The notes beneath the pieces were generated by a model. It was not told the DNA's origin and searched no databases. It worked only from the letters and a program-made list of their open reading frames with translations. Positions 14,203 to 25,715 of a stretch of DNA of 64,000 nt are shown here, piece by piece. A program made the position numbers and the translations under genes. Positions within the stretch are counted from its first letter, which is position 1. Each line of letters starts with the position of its first letter. The DNA comes from Rotaria sp. Silwood1 (taxonomy: Eukaryota; Rotifera; Eurotatoria; Philodinida; Philodinidae), in assembly GCA_905250075.1 (NCBI GenBank), contig CAJNOP010000099.1:92704-156703 (forward strand), read 5' to 3'.

Positions 14203-14670
14203 CTACTCAACCGATTGGTTACTATGACTTGTGATCAACGGCATCATATTTGTTTGCAGTTCAATATATTCAAATGTCGATAACCACTCAATCATTTCCA
14301 TGAGAAAATTTTTCTCACATTCATCTCCATAACAAGCATATTCGAAAGTATTGATCACAGGAGCATTGTCAGCGTCAATAAACTGTAGCACTGTCTCAAG
14401 GCTAATCTGTTCCAGACCTAATGTACCGTTCTGGATATGCTCGTCAAATGATAGAGTTAATAATTTTTGCTGATAATCGAGCACGATTTGAACGTAACAA
14501 TAATCATCGCTGACGTCGAATGTATTCGTTAAACTGTCAATTTGTTCCCCAAAGCCTTCGAAGTCGAACTCATCCAATGACTCTTGAAGAGGCTCTTCCG
14601 TAGAAATGCACCGAAGTTCAAAACCCGTTGTAGAACTAAGAAATAAGATGATCAGAGCTAAATGTTTCAT
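14203..14670 (-). CDS. Small secreted acidic protein, unknown function
   Basis: This single-exon frame of 155 residues starts with a good signal peptide: MKH, then a hydrophobic core LALIILFLSSTTG, with likely cleavage near residues 16-19. The mature part is acidic (runs such as EFDFEGFGEQIDS) and has Cys residues at CIS, DDYCYV, YACYGD and DECEK, which could form disulfides. There are no membrane segments after the leader. The composition and codon use are less AT-rich than the surrounding DNA, which supports a real, constrained gene. The pattern is reminiscent of small cysteine-bearing secreted families in bdelloid genomes, but I cannot name a function. It sits alone between telomere-like hairpins A and B. 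The stop is TAG at 14203-14205. Confidence 0.65.
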   Translation of the reverse strand: MKHLALIILFLSSTTGFELRCISTEEPLQESLDEFDFEGFGEQIDSLTNTFDVSDDYCYVQIVLDYQQKLLTLSFDEHIQNGTLGLEQISLETVLQFIDADNAPVINTFEYACYGDECEKNFLMEMIEWLSTFEYIELQTNMMPLITSHSNQSVE

Positions 14671-14967
14671 CCAGCGAGAAGAGATAGCAGAGAAATGATT
14701 CGATGAAATGGAAGAAAATCAGCCTCGACTGACATAAAATACTGCATTAGCCGGAAAGAAAACAAAGATTTGTCAATCTATTCATTGTCACGTCGATCCA
14801 TTTCCAGACGTCATGTAGAAAAAATAGTGATATTTACTAAGTGTTGTATTGATCAAACCTGGAAATCATACTTATTCGCAAGCGAAAGAATTGACACTAC
14901 TAAACAGTACCGTGAGGAACACGATCTTATTCGAAGCACTATTGCTGAATTGACAAAGGTTGCACTA

Positions 14968-15164
14968 GTATACTCAAGGGGAAACGGCAAACGTTGTACT
15001 TGAAGGTAATTTACACTACTTAAACGCACTTCGAGCTACTCTAAAGTACTTTTCTGTAATTTTAAAGTACTCTTTGTAATTTTAAAGTGTTTTTCAAAGT
15101 ACTCTCATATAATTTTAAAGTACTTTGATGTACTTCAAGTCTGCTATTTCCCTCTTGAATATAC
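14968..15164. repeat. Small element with AAAGTACT word array
   Basis: Inverted ends CTCAAGGGGAAACGGCA (left) and the complement of TGCTATTTCCCTCTTGAA (right) flank an array of AATTTTAAAGTACT-like words at about 15040-15135. This terminal-repeat plus sub-terminal word-array layout is common in non-autonomous hAT-type elements. The target duplication is unclear (possibly TA). An upstream plus frame (14770-15003) runs into it and is not supported as a gene. Confidence 0.5.
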
Positions 15165-15276
15165 TCCTGAGGATGAATGAATTCGATCTCGTTGATCTCT
15201 ATATGCACAAAGGGACAATCAGTCAAAAGCTAGGTCTTTTTTCTTGATACATCGATTTGAATGACTATCGATTTCT

Positions 15277-15427
15277 TGGGTTTGGGTAGGTGTGGGCGTG
15301 AGTGTGGGGGTGGAGGTGGGGGTGGGGATGGGAGTGGGTGTGAGTGTACGTGGGTGGGGTGAAGATATGCTCTTCACACTAATGCCCACACTCACATCCA
15401 CACCCACACCCAACCATACCCACACTG
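15277..15427. repeat. Telomere-like hairpin B
   Basis: A G-rich degenerate TGTGGG arm (15277-15360), a loop GAAGATATGCTCTTCACAC and a C-rich CCCACA arm. Its loop is the reverse complement of the loop in hairpin A, so A and B are copies of one repeat. Confidence 0.75.
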
Positions 15428-15772
15428 ACAAGATGACAGGAGATGCTACGTATATGAGGTTGTAGTCCGTCAAAAACTGCAAAATCGTATCTGAGAAACA
15501 ATATTTTACAGATACGTTCGACTAATGCCGAGGACCACAATATTCAGTAACTTACTATGCTTGGATGAGGATGTAAGTGGAGATGTGCAGTCGTCTATCA
15601 GTAAATTGGCTCTAGCTTCTTCAAAGTCTTATGAAAAAACAGGATTTACTATATACCATTCGACGCACGTCAAAAAGCTCTACAACATGGTATGTTTGTT
15701 TTTTTCACACCTACATAGGTTACCTTATCCCATAGGCTCTTTTAATAACGTTCTACGAACTTTTGGTTAACA
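15428..15772. other. Spacer with an unsupported plus frame
   Basis: A plus-strand frame of 81 codons (15525-15770) begins MPRTTIFSNLLCL and is moderately hydrophilic. I recognise no family, leader or splice context, so I leave it as possible chance or a decayed fragment. Confidence 0.3.
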
Positions 15773-15826
15773 CTAAGTAACGGAAAGTTACCGTTACCTG
15801 GTAACGGTAACTTTCCATTCCTAGTT
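15773..15826. repeat. hAT-like palindromic end fragment (GTTACC words)
   Basis: GGAAAGTTACCGTTACC and its inverse GGTAACGGTAACTTTCC are adjacent, followed by ATTCCTAG. A related, more diverged copy lies in the GPCR intron at about 11914-11996. Ends reading TAGGAATGG plus GTTACC words are typical of some hAT elements; neither copy has coding sequence. Confidence 0.45.
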
Positions 15827-16581
15827 TTGTTTACTTTTTTTTGCGACATGAACTGCTAGCTTGTCGTATGGCATATGATTATAAAGATGTCGACTAGTAC
15901 TCAATAATTAGAAGAAAAAAAATCATTGTACAATAAGAAATATTTACATTTGTTGTCACTTTCGTCAAAATGAAACTACCAACAAAACGAAAAACAAAAA
16001 CATAAGTGATTTGATTCGTTTGCAAGATGAAGGAATTATTCACTGTGTTAATATCATATCAACCATTTACGTAGCAAAAGTTTAGGGTTATATAAGTACT
16101 CCTTTATAATGTAGAAATTTATAATTGCACTGATAAAAATGATAACAACTATTCCCTATTTTCTCCACCTTTTATTCTCTCTTAGTTGTTGCCTCGTCTT
16201 TTCTTTTATAGTTTCTACTGTTTATATTTATTTTTCTCTTTCTTGCTTTGCATACAAAGCGTATAACATGCTTTAGAGTTGCATCGTGAAGATATGAAGT
16301 ATATAAGAAAATACCAATATCGATACTTGAAATATAACTATTCATTTAATTTCATATTACACCCAATTGTTTTGTTATGTTTTCGCTGGGTTTCTTTCTT
16401 GTTTGAAATAAAGTTGCATTCTGCTTGAAAATTGTGTTTCCTTTTAAAGTTAATGAAAATTGAAACTCAAATGAGACTTGGTGTTGCTTCGAATGTGGAT
16501 ATGAGTCTGTACTTTTGGATACCTTAGTATGCTAGTGATGGATGAACAAAATACGCAACATGCACCGAAATATTTACGATT
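15827..16581. other. Intergenic, nothing recognised
   Basis: AT-rich sequence without a supported gene, RNA or element. Confidence 0.5.
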
Positions 16582-16666
16582 GCGTGTGAGTGGGTGTGAA
16601 CTTCCGTGTGGGCTGTGGTTGTGCTTATTGTCTTTCCTCATACCCACACCGCACATCCATACCCTC
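16582..16666. repeat. Telomere-like hairpin C (degenerate)
   Basis: G-rich arm GTGTGAGTGGGTGTG..GTGTGGGCTGTGG, loop containing TTATTGTCTTTCC, then the C-rich arm CCCACACCGCACATCC. More degenerate than A or G. Confidence 0.65.
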
Positions 16667-18128
16667 TTTAAAACCATGTTATGAAATTTTTTTTAAAATT
16701 TATTTTCATTTTAATTATTTTTATCTCAAATAACTGAAAAAACTTCGATTTTAGAATCTGTCTGACTTGAGATAGTTCGATCTCAATCAGACTGCTTGAT
16801 GGCAGTTCTCCCTCGATCATTGATCGAGATTAGCATACTTTTGTGAATGATTAACACTCAAAAAATAGTTTTTAAAAAAACTTATTTTTAAAATGCATGT
16901 TTTGTATGCCCAGTGGTGTTGTTTATATACGACTTTGTATGCATAAAAAGACGATGAATGACTATTCAGCATGTGAACACTAATGATGTTGTTCTTTTAC
17001 TCAAGATCTTGTGAGAAGATAATGGTAAACGATATCTTTTACATAATCTTGACAAGTCATTAGATACAGATATATTTGATACAACTAAAATATTCACACA
17101 CAAAATATCTTTTCAATATCTTATCAAGATCTTGCTTACAAGATGTTTCACTAGGGGAATCTATTATTGTCTGTCAACTTTATCAATAGTTGACTAGCGA
17201 ATATACTCTTATGTTTATTTTATTTTATTACATGATAAAAAGTTTAACCGATCAAAACTTGCGTAGTCAAATTTTTAGACAGTAAGTTATAGATAAATAA
17301 GCCCATGCAATAGAATAATTTCAAATAAATTTATCCATTAATAAATATATTCTTTTAATGACTCTATGAAATTTATCAATTATATTTCGAGATTATATTC
17401 TAAGGTTAATATAACATCAGAGATAAGTGTTTGTATATCTTGTTGTAGTACGTTATTTATGAAATTCTCTTGAAAATGTTATCGATTTTGTGTAAATATG
17501 TTTCAATCAGATTATAATACTCAACAAACTCGAACAGAAAAATAGTAAATAATGATATCTACCGAACCTTGAAATATTTATCAGATCAATAAAATTATAT
17601 CATCAAATTCATTTACAGTCATGACTAGAGATATTGAACTGTATGAAAACTACGAATAGTTAAAGTAAAATAAAATGAACTAAGAAATGACTCAGGCGTT
17701 GAGTAAATCTAAAGAATTTCAATAGACAAATGCTGCGAAAATAAAAATAACAAAAAACTAATCATAGCGGTGAAAATATTAGTGTCAAAAGCTTACACTT
17801 TCATTCTGCTGTTTCTTTATTCTTAAATATATTTCTTCATCATGCAAAGTAAATTTGAATATAAATTTAAACAAGAACCTTAGACACCAAATTACTATTA
17901 TTTCGAGTTTTATCTTCAAGAATTATGTCGTCGTTTGGAAAATATCTTGTAAGACTTTCTCTTTATATGGATAAATCCTTTACTTTTCAAGTTTCTTCTT
18001 CTATCAATTTGTTAAGCAGATTAATGCAGCAAATGTTTTAAAAATGAAATAAAACCAATTAATTCATTTGAATCATTGCATGTTGTTTGAAACGAACCTA
18101 AGTTTTGTGATATTAAAGTCAGAGACGA
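16667..18128. other. Intergenic, nothing recognised
   Basis: AT-rich with no supported gene. Near 16755-16835 the words CTGACTTGAGATAG and CTCAATCAGACTG form a small imperfect inverted repeat. Confidence 0.5.
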
Positions 18129-18206
18129 CGTGGGTGTGGCTATGGCTGTAGGAGAGTCAGGATGAACGCGTGAGAAGAAGAAAGACAGTCTCACATCCAC
18201 ACTCTG
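18129..18206. repeat. Telomere-like hairpin D (degenerate)
   Basis: GTGGGTGTGGCTATGG, then a loop with GAGAAGAAGAAAGACAGTC, then CACATCCACACT. It has the same layout as the other copies, with a GAAGA..GAC-type loop. Confidence 0.6.
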
Positions 18207-18547
18207 CTTTGTCGATGTTTGCTACGTAAAAGTAATGTGACGGAAGGCTTCATACTGAATAAATAATCATAAATCATGATGAATAAATAACGATAGAAGC
18301 TCGCAAAAGGAATAAGAAACCTGTGAATAGACGCTGCTGTAAATCCGAATCAACGAGCAAAAATTTCGTATCTTTCGTGACATTAAGTTTTAGTTTGGAT
18401 GCCTTTTCTCCCGATATGAACACTCATGCTGATGGATGATTTTTTTTGTACGACTTACTGCCACTGTGTGGAATAAATTTAGAATAGTTATAACTGATCA
18501 ATTTTTGGAAAAATAGTTTTAACTTTCACACTGCGTAATTTGTAACC

Positions 18548-18640
18548 CGACCCGTATGACGATGTTAAATGGAAATTTTTGTCGACCAACGGGCTATTCG
18601 GCGGGTTAGAACTTCTCTAACCCGTCATGGACAGCCCGCA
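18548..18640. repeat. GC-rich hAT-end-like fragment
   Basis: Repeated words ACCCGACCCG, ACGGGCTA, GCGGGTTAGA and CTAACCCGTC form overlapping inverted repeats, including GGGTTAGA..TCTAACCC. Composition differs sharply from the flanks. It directly precedes hairpin E. Probably a relic of a transposon terminus; the family is not certain. Confidence 0.4.
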
Positions 18641-18650
18641 GATCAACCTA

Positions 18651-18724
18651 GGATGTGGGTGTGGGTCTAGGTGGACGTTGTTGATATCACCAGACTGTAC
18701 TCACACCCATCCTTTCCTCCACCC
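18651..18724. repeat. Telomere-like hairpin E
   Basis: GATGTGGGTGTGGGTCTAGG, a loop with GATATCACCAGACTGTAC, then CACACCCATCCTTTCC. Same orientation rule as the other hairpins. Confidence 0.65.
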
Positions 18725-21560
18725 AAAAAACTCAAATCAAAATTTCGAAAAACTAACTTCAGATTCGGATTCCCCAACCTCGATTTGCTTTTGTCAACCT
18801 TTATAGAAAATAACTTTAAGCGGACGTTTTTGTATCTCGATGCAAACACACATACACACAGTCAATTTTTTTCATATGATTCTCCCTACATTCGACAGAA
18901 TAAAAATCTATAAAAATGTTCTTTGTAGCAGTCTTATACTCAATATTCTCTCTAGTGATAAATCGTTATTTAATCATTGGTTTCAGCAATTGCGTGAAAA
19001 TTAACAATAATCAAAGAACTATTGAAAGATTCACAGAAACAAGAATCAAGTATAGTTGCTATACTGTCTTTTAAATAATCATAAAGATTTAAAAGAAAAA
19101 AAAAAGATTAGTTTAGACATAAATGCTACTTGTGTGATATGAATTTCTAAATGACTCAAAATGCTTACACATAGATCAAGTATTTTGAAATTATCTTTAC
19201 ATCCATATATCAAATATCTCAAACTTTTTAACATGCGCCGTGACGTTTTTCACAAGAATATTAATAAGAAATCCTGTTGAGTTATTTTGATGATTGTTTT
19301 CATGAGGATAAATTTTAAACACAAGTACGATGGCGAAATATCTCATTATTCTAAAAGAAATTAAAATGGGTGGTATTTTCATTATCTTCTATATGAGAAA
19401 ATTATTTATAATTCACCTGTTCGTCTTCTTCCTGATGATGTAGAAACACTAACCAAGCTAATTTGTTTGAATTTTTGCATTCAACAATGAACTGTGCTAT
19501 AATAAATCCTATTCATGAATATATTTAAAATTTTCGATTCTATTCTTCCATTTTTATAATGAGTAATCAGAGAATCAGAAATTTCTTCACTTTGGACCTT
19601 TGTACACAACATTAGCACAGGTCAAAGAACTCATTCATGAAAAATTATTAACAATTTTCACACTGCATGTTAAAAACACTTATTTAAGGTATTATGATTT
19701 ATTGACGATAAGATATATATATCAAATAATTAATGTTATTTTATTTTCATTACTTTCAGAATAATGAAACATTCTAATATGGTGGGTTTATTATCATGTT
19801 GACTAACTCAATAAGATTGGCAATTTTAATCAGTGATCAAATCAAATTGAACACGTTCTATTCACATTTATTTATATAAAATTTATCGTTGATATAAGAT
19901 ATATTTTTAGAACAAATACGTTCTTGATTAGAATTATTTTGCCATGAATTTCGTCGTAGCCGAGGCGTTTCATATCCGACTAATGTGAAGATGACAAATT
20001 AGCTTTCTTCTTGAAAATGATTATTTTCAACTGTCATCCTTGTAGTTCTACTATTTAATTAATGTTTCTACCGCTTCCTTTCTTTCAGTTGATTAATTTA
20101 TTAAAAAGTGCAACTATATTCTGAACGTGCTCGAACATCCTTTAACTGTTTTTTCTCTTTCTTTTCTGATTACATACATATTTAACTGTGAAAAGTCACA
20201 TAGTATATTAGCATTTCCGTTTTTATAATATATATTTTGTTCATGTACCATAATGTAAGCAATTTATTTTTTATATATAACAGCAGAAATCCCGGTTACA
20301 TTCATAAAATCACTTTTACTATCGGTATAATGAAGAAAAATGATTCATTATCGGATCACGATTTATCATTAAACTCAACAGAATTATCAGAACAACTCGA
20401 TGATTTATCGTGTTTCAGCGAAAGAGTATTAGTTTTGATAAATCGTGATTAATTGCCGAGTTTTCAACGACTTCGAAAACATGAATGAGAATGCGTTACT
20501 ATGTATATTATCTTTAATTATTTTTGAAAAACTAGATGTCATAGTGTCATAGTCTAATACTAATAATATTTTAAATAAAAACACTGAAAATTAGATCGTA
20601 AACTGATTGGTTTTTTACTTGTTCTTCTAAATAAATGCAGTTAGTTATAAAAGAAAAATATGTTAGATTATCATAGATGGAATATTGTTCTTTAGAACAT
20701 TATCTTTTATTTAACAATAGATGAATTTGTTGATGGATAATTCTTTGTAAATTCATTTCATATATTTATCATAATGACATATAATGAAGTGACTTTCTTT
20801 TCTCAAATACGTCACATTTATGTCGTTTAACCTTAGAAAATTTAATAGAATGTAATATGATGAATTCAAAAACAACAATAGTAAAAAGAAAACGATGCAA
20901 TAACAGTAACAAAGGCATATAGTCGATAATATTTAATATTTTTATTTAAAACATGTTTCATAATGTATTGTTTATACGAAGAAATAATAAAATGTTAAGA
21001 TCATCTCTTTTTATTGAAAACAGACGTCAATATTTTCATGTAGATATTCTACAACAATAAATTTTTTTTTATCATTCTAGATTTTAAAGTTAAGTTAAGA
21101 AGACAATATCAGCAGTAATAATACTTGCTCGTCAATTATCAGATTTGGCAACTAAATTTGTGATTAATTATTGACATATCAGAAAATCTAATTAAAATAA
21201 TTATCTTCTTGCATCGTTGGTTTACATTCAAATATTTTGTGGATACGTCTGTTGCTCAAATAATTCTTCTCAATAGTTTTGGTATAATCAGAATAGTAGC
21301 ATATATAAACAGTCAGGATCTTATTCAAACAGTGATTTCTCTTTGTAATTTGTGATTAGCCTTGCAATAATGCGTCAATTCTATGTTTGATTTCAATCGA
21401 TTGTAACAATAGAAGTTGAACATAAATGACAATTTAGTTTAACACTTGTTGTTGTTTGATTTATTATTGTTAGTATTATTTTTTTCGATTCTATTTAGCA
21501 TTCCTATACCTATTGGTTATCAAATGTCACAACTACATTTGAATTATTTTGATACTATAC
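18725..21560. other. Intergenic, no supported gene
   Basis: Mostly AT-rich. A plus frame at 20237-20452 ends with a hydrophilic, Ser/Leu/Asp-rich segment (SDHDLSLNSTELSEQLDD) that could be an exon remnant, but no splice context or homology is recognised. Confidence 0.45.
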
Positions 21561-22040
21561 AACTCAGTATATCATTATGATAGTGTTCAGTATATTTAAT
21601 TTTTATAAGGTACGTGATCGTCGTCGTATTCAGATAGTTTCAACAAATATTATACGATTGACACGAGAAACAACATCTGCTTTACCTCAGAATATCAACC
21701 ATCATCGACGTGAAATGCAATTTATTATATTATCTCTTTTAAAAGTTATTTTCTATGACATCTACTAGTTTTCCTCTTTTTTCAGTTATAAAATGTTCAC
21801 AAAAGAAAAAGACTTCGAATCCAAATATTGCCATTATTGTTCTTATTTGTTTTTAATATACTTATACTGCGGTATATTATAAATAGTTCTTCATTAATTT
21901 TCATTATATGTATTTTGATTTAGCTCACTTTTCTTCTTTATACATTGATATTGAAAGCATTTCGTCAAGAATTTCTTCTTACATGTATACAAATCTTTAA
22001 GAATATACAACGATGTTTTTTGCTAACTAAAACAAGATGA
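21561..22040 (+). pseudogene. Decayed rhodopsin-like GPCR fragment
   Basis: The peptide KVRDRRRIQIVSTNIIRLTR (within 21600-21660) and the following HHRREMQFIILSLLKVIFY look like the basic third cytoplasmic loop leading into TM6 of rotifer GPCRs. About 200 bp later another frame reads LKAFRQEFLLTCIQIFK, like the tail after TM7. Between them the frame shifts and stops occur. No convincing TM1-TM5 is visible upstream. I read this as a degenerate copy of the receptor family represented by intact genes on either side. The assignment rests on motif resemblance only. Confidence 0.45.
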
Positions 22041-22644
22041 ATTAAATGTTTGATGTTGTTTATTTCTACAAAAAAATTGATTTCTAATAATTATTAAGAA
22101 GCATAATTCTATTTAAACGTGCATTGTTTGATTGTTAACAAGTTATTTTTCCTTAGAAGAAATTGTATTTCTACTATATATATTTGATACAATCAATAAT
22201 GTTAAGAAAATCTAAAACAGATCCGTGTAAGATACTTCTGTGATTCTTGTCATCGTCTTCACTTTTATTCTTAGACTTTTACAGATATTTCTGGTGGATG
22301 AACGGACTCATATCCACTAATTCACAACAAACATAATTGTATAAATCGAAGCCAATATTTTACTTAAAAATAAAATTTGAATGAAATTGTAGGATGAGAG
22401 TGCAGAGAAGACAATTAACATCATGCTCACGCTCATACACTCTCATATTAAAAATTATTAGTCAAGTTTTAACCATCATCGATAGCTTTTATTCTATATT
22501 AATAAGACAATAGAGATATCACGAAACTAAACAATATATAAATATGTGAAATAGATAATTGACAGATGTGCAAACAAATAATTTTAAAGGATCAATAATG
22601 AATGAAAAAAATAGTTCATCTGTATTGTTGTTGATAAAAGTTCA
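22041..22644. other. Intergenic, weak inverted repeat only
   Basis: ATGAGAGTG (about 22394) and CACTCTCAT (about 22437) bracket a loop with AGAGAAGACAATTAAC. It echoes the GAAGAC loop of the TGTGGG hairpins but lacks the G-rich arm. Nothing else is recognised. Confidence 0.4.
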
Positions 22645-23950
22645 TTATGATTCATTTCGATAGACTTGAGAAACGATCGATTTATCATCTCGACATGATG
22701 GATTGATTCGATTAGTTAGGGACATTTGAAGTTGTTCTGTTGGTTGATGGAAACTTATCCATCGTCTCGGAATGATCAATGTAAATAGTTCACGACGGAA
22801 ACTTGGTGCTGCCAATGTGTAAACATAAAACGTTAACTAAAATCACATATTATAAAAAAATATCTATATACAATTCAGATTCTTACCGCATTGAATATAA
22901 AGGTACCAAAACTTCCCGTTGCTGTTAAAGCTAAAGTTTCTGCTGCAATACGATATGCCGATTTACTTGATGATGGAATATATTGTGTTACTGTCACATA
23001 GACAAAATTGCTGACAAATGGAAGTGCCGTTGTAATATACAAAACTACTTGTCCTATAAGCATAGCTGAGAGTTGAACATCTCTCTTGCGTACATGAACC
23101 TAGATTATATAAAGAGTAAAGTTTATTTTAAATGATAATATTTGGCTTTTTCGACCACAAAAAAAACGCCTGAAAGATTATGTCAAAATAATTTATCTAT
23201 ATCAAATGATTTATCTAAAGAGTTATCACGATTACGACAGATACTGATGTAGAGATGGATCAAAGTAAAATTATATGGAACACTCACTCTTTGATGGCCA
23301 ATCCGTTTTACATTCTGCTTCAATCGCCACATAAGCATGCCGCTTAATATACTCATTAACAAAGCTGGAGTTCCAAAATTGAATAAGAATAAAACTGTTG
23401 TATCAATTATTCTTCCTGTTGCCGAATTAGGAACACATTGACGTTGTTGAGGAAACGAATCATAAACTATCAATACATAGATTGATAAACAAGCACAACC
23501 GATAATTGTTATTGACACGACTTTAATTGCTACACATGCTCGACAAAATGATCGTTGTCGAACTGATTGTGAGCACAGTAAAAAACGATCTAGACATGCT
23601 AAGACAACACATGCTCGACTTGATAATTGAGAAGCAGTAAGTATATAATAACGAATTTTACAATATGCCGAATTATATGTTAGTGGATTATTGTTCGTAA
23701 ACGAAGCAAGCATACTAACAAATAGACCCCATGTTAAACAAAATAAATTAGCCCATGAACTTGCATGAAAATAAATAGCACATGAATTTATGCGCATTGA
23801 AGAACGAAGAAAAATTGCAATATTTAATATACATCCAATCATACCAAGTGTAAGAAGAATTGGTTGACCAATATGTTGTATTCCAATACGAGCAGCATTT
23901 AATCTAGCTACAGCTGAATCGATAGTTGTTGTCGATATATTGTTATTCAT
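22645..23950 (-). CDS. Rhodopsin-like 7TM receptor (three exons)
   Basis: Minus-strand exons are 23288-23950, 22887-23099 and 22645-22836, all phase 0 with GT-AG introns (188 and 50 bp), giving about 354 residues. Exon 1 carries an extracellular N-terminus with a glycosylation sequon (NIS), TM1 (ILLTLGMIGCILNIAIFL), TM2, a Cys before TM3 (AYCKIRYY), the DRY-equivalent CLDRFLLCS, TM4, loop-2 Cys (QQRQCVP) and TM5. Exon 2 starts VHVRKRDVQLS and holds TM6 (LYITTALPFVSNFVY). TM7 spans the exon 2/3 junction (GTFIFNA / LTFYVYTLAAPSFRREL), followed by a roughly 45-residue cytoplasmic tail. The TM7 end FYVYTLAAPSFRREL is a clear receptor hallmark. It is a member of the divergent peptide-receptor-like GPCRs of rotifers; the ligand is unknown. 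No defects are seen. Confidence 0.88.
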
Positions 23951-24743
23951 ATCAAAGTTAATTTATTATCATACAGGTTGAACCTAGTAAAGAAATATTA
24001 ATTAATCATTGACATTACTATTGATGACCTAGATTAAATTATAAAAGGTATAACTGAACTAAAAATCATCTGATAAGAGCGTGCTAGATCAAAATTTTAC
24101 ATCGTAACGTGTATCTGATTTGATTTTTAGATGAACTCAGACACCAACTCTAATATGTGATGAGCTGCCAGTTTATATTCTCAATGACTAGATCTTGAGA
24201 ACATTAAATAAACTCTCACAAATTCGAATTTATCATTTTCTAACGATTAGTTACAATAGAATCAGGCAATATAATTTCCCTGATCTAATATATCGTACTG
24301 TGTTGTAATATTATTTTAAAGAAGAAGAAGAAATGAGATTAAAGACAACTATGCAAAATGACGAGTGTAACTAGATTAAAAATCAAATCTCTGCTCTTGA
24401 AGAAAAGAAAAGATGAATGAAAATAACGACTATTTTTAGCTATTGAAATGTCCTTGATAAGAAAAAATTAGTGCTATGTAACGGAAATCGACAGACAAAA
24501 TTAATGTTATTCAACTTTGAATAAGATAACCGGTAATGAAATGAAAGAAACTAATTATAATTGAATCACTGATTTACATTTCACATTGTTTCTCTAATTA
24601 AAATTGTGTTGAAAATAGTATAAACATGTCGATTATAAGATTAATATGATAAATGATTTCATAAAATGTTTTTGCTCATAAGATGATGCCAGAAATGAAT
24701 TACAAAATGATTCAAAATTTCTATGCCTTATAAGAAAGATATA
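23951..24743. other. Intergenic, nothing recognised
   Basis: Upstream region of the minus-strand GPCR. AT-rich, with no supported coding region and no recognisable promoter motif. Confidence 0.5.
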
Positions 24744-25715
24744 CTTAGGGTTATGCAAAAGTAGTGGCGGAGGTTCTTTTTTTTGCCTTATCGAAAGCTT
24801 GAAAAAATTTTCTTTTTCATGAATAGATAGAGCGTCTTTCACTCTATCTTTCTATGCTATGTGATCACTATTAAACTAATATCATAATGATAAAATTTCG
24901 ATAAGAACTATTTTTGTTGAAAACCAGCTGGTAACATTTAGATCATAATGAATGTAGTATATTTGCATTCCACTTTATTATCACATAATATGTTGTATTG
25001 AAAAAACAAAGTATACTAGAAGATGCAGCGTGAAAAGCTGTACAATATAAGAAGTACCGCTTATTTTATAATTGTACATTTTGTTTTAAAAATGGACAAA
25101 ACTCTGAGTTACCAAGTTTCGACGTGATGAAAACGAGACTTTTTGGTAAAAAAAAACGAATTTAGTTTTTTTTCTATCTTATCTTTGCCTAGTTGTTCTG
25201 TGTAAATTGTAGATTTCTTCACATTGATCTTGTAGCGTATTTTGTTTCTTAAAATAAAACATATCACGTAATAAAAAGATGAGACAGGAAAAACGGAATT
25301 CATCTTTAACCAAAGAAAAATCTCGTTTTTCGTAATGTCGAAATTCGGTAGCTCAAAGTTTTGTCCATTTTAAAAACAAAATGTACAACTATAAAATAAG
25401 CGGTACTTTTTATACTGTAGAGCTTTTCACGCTGCATCTTCTAGTATACTTTGTTTTTTCAATACAACATATTATGTGATAATAAAGTGGAATGCAAAAA
25501 TACCACATTCATTATGATCTAAATGTTACCAGCTGATTTTCAACAAAAATAGTTCTTATCGAAATGTTATCATTATGATATTAGTTTAGTAGTGATCACA
25601 TAGCATAGAAAGATAGAGTGAAAGACGCTCTATCTATTCATGAAAAGGAAAATTTTTTCAAGCTTTCAATAAGACAAAAAAAGAACCTCCGCCACTACTT
25701 TTGCATAACCCTAAG
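24744..25715. mobile_element. Long fold-back MITE (Tc1/mariner-type, TA duplication)
   Basis: The left arm (about 24744-25135) is matched almost base for base by an inverted right arm (about 25325-25715). The termini read CTTAGGGTTATGCAAAAGTA and its complement, and TA dinucleotides flank both ends (24742-24743 and 25716-25717). The roughly 185-bp centre and the arms encode no protein. High arm identity suggests recent activity or ongoing gene conversion. The superfamily call rests on the TA duplication only. Confidence 0.8.

Noticed and set aside
13718..18724. True chromosome end
   Set aside because: The TGTGGG runs are short, degenerate, followed by the opposite strand repeat, and surrounded by unique sequence and genes on both sides.
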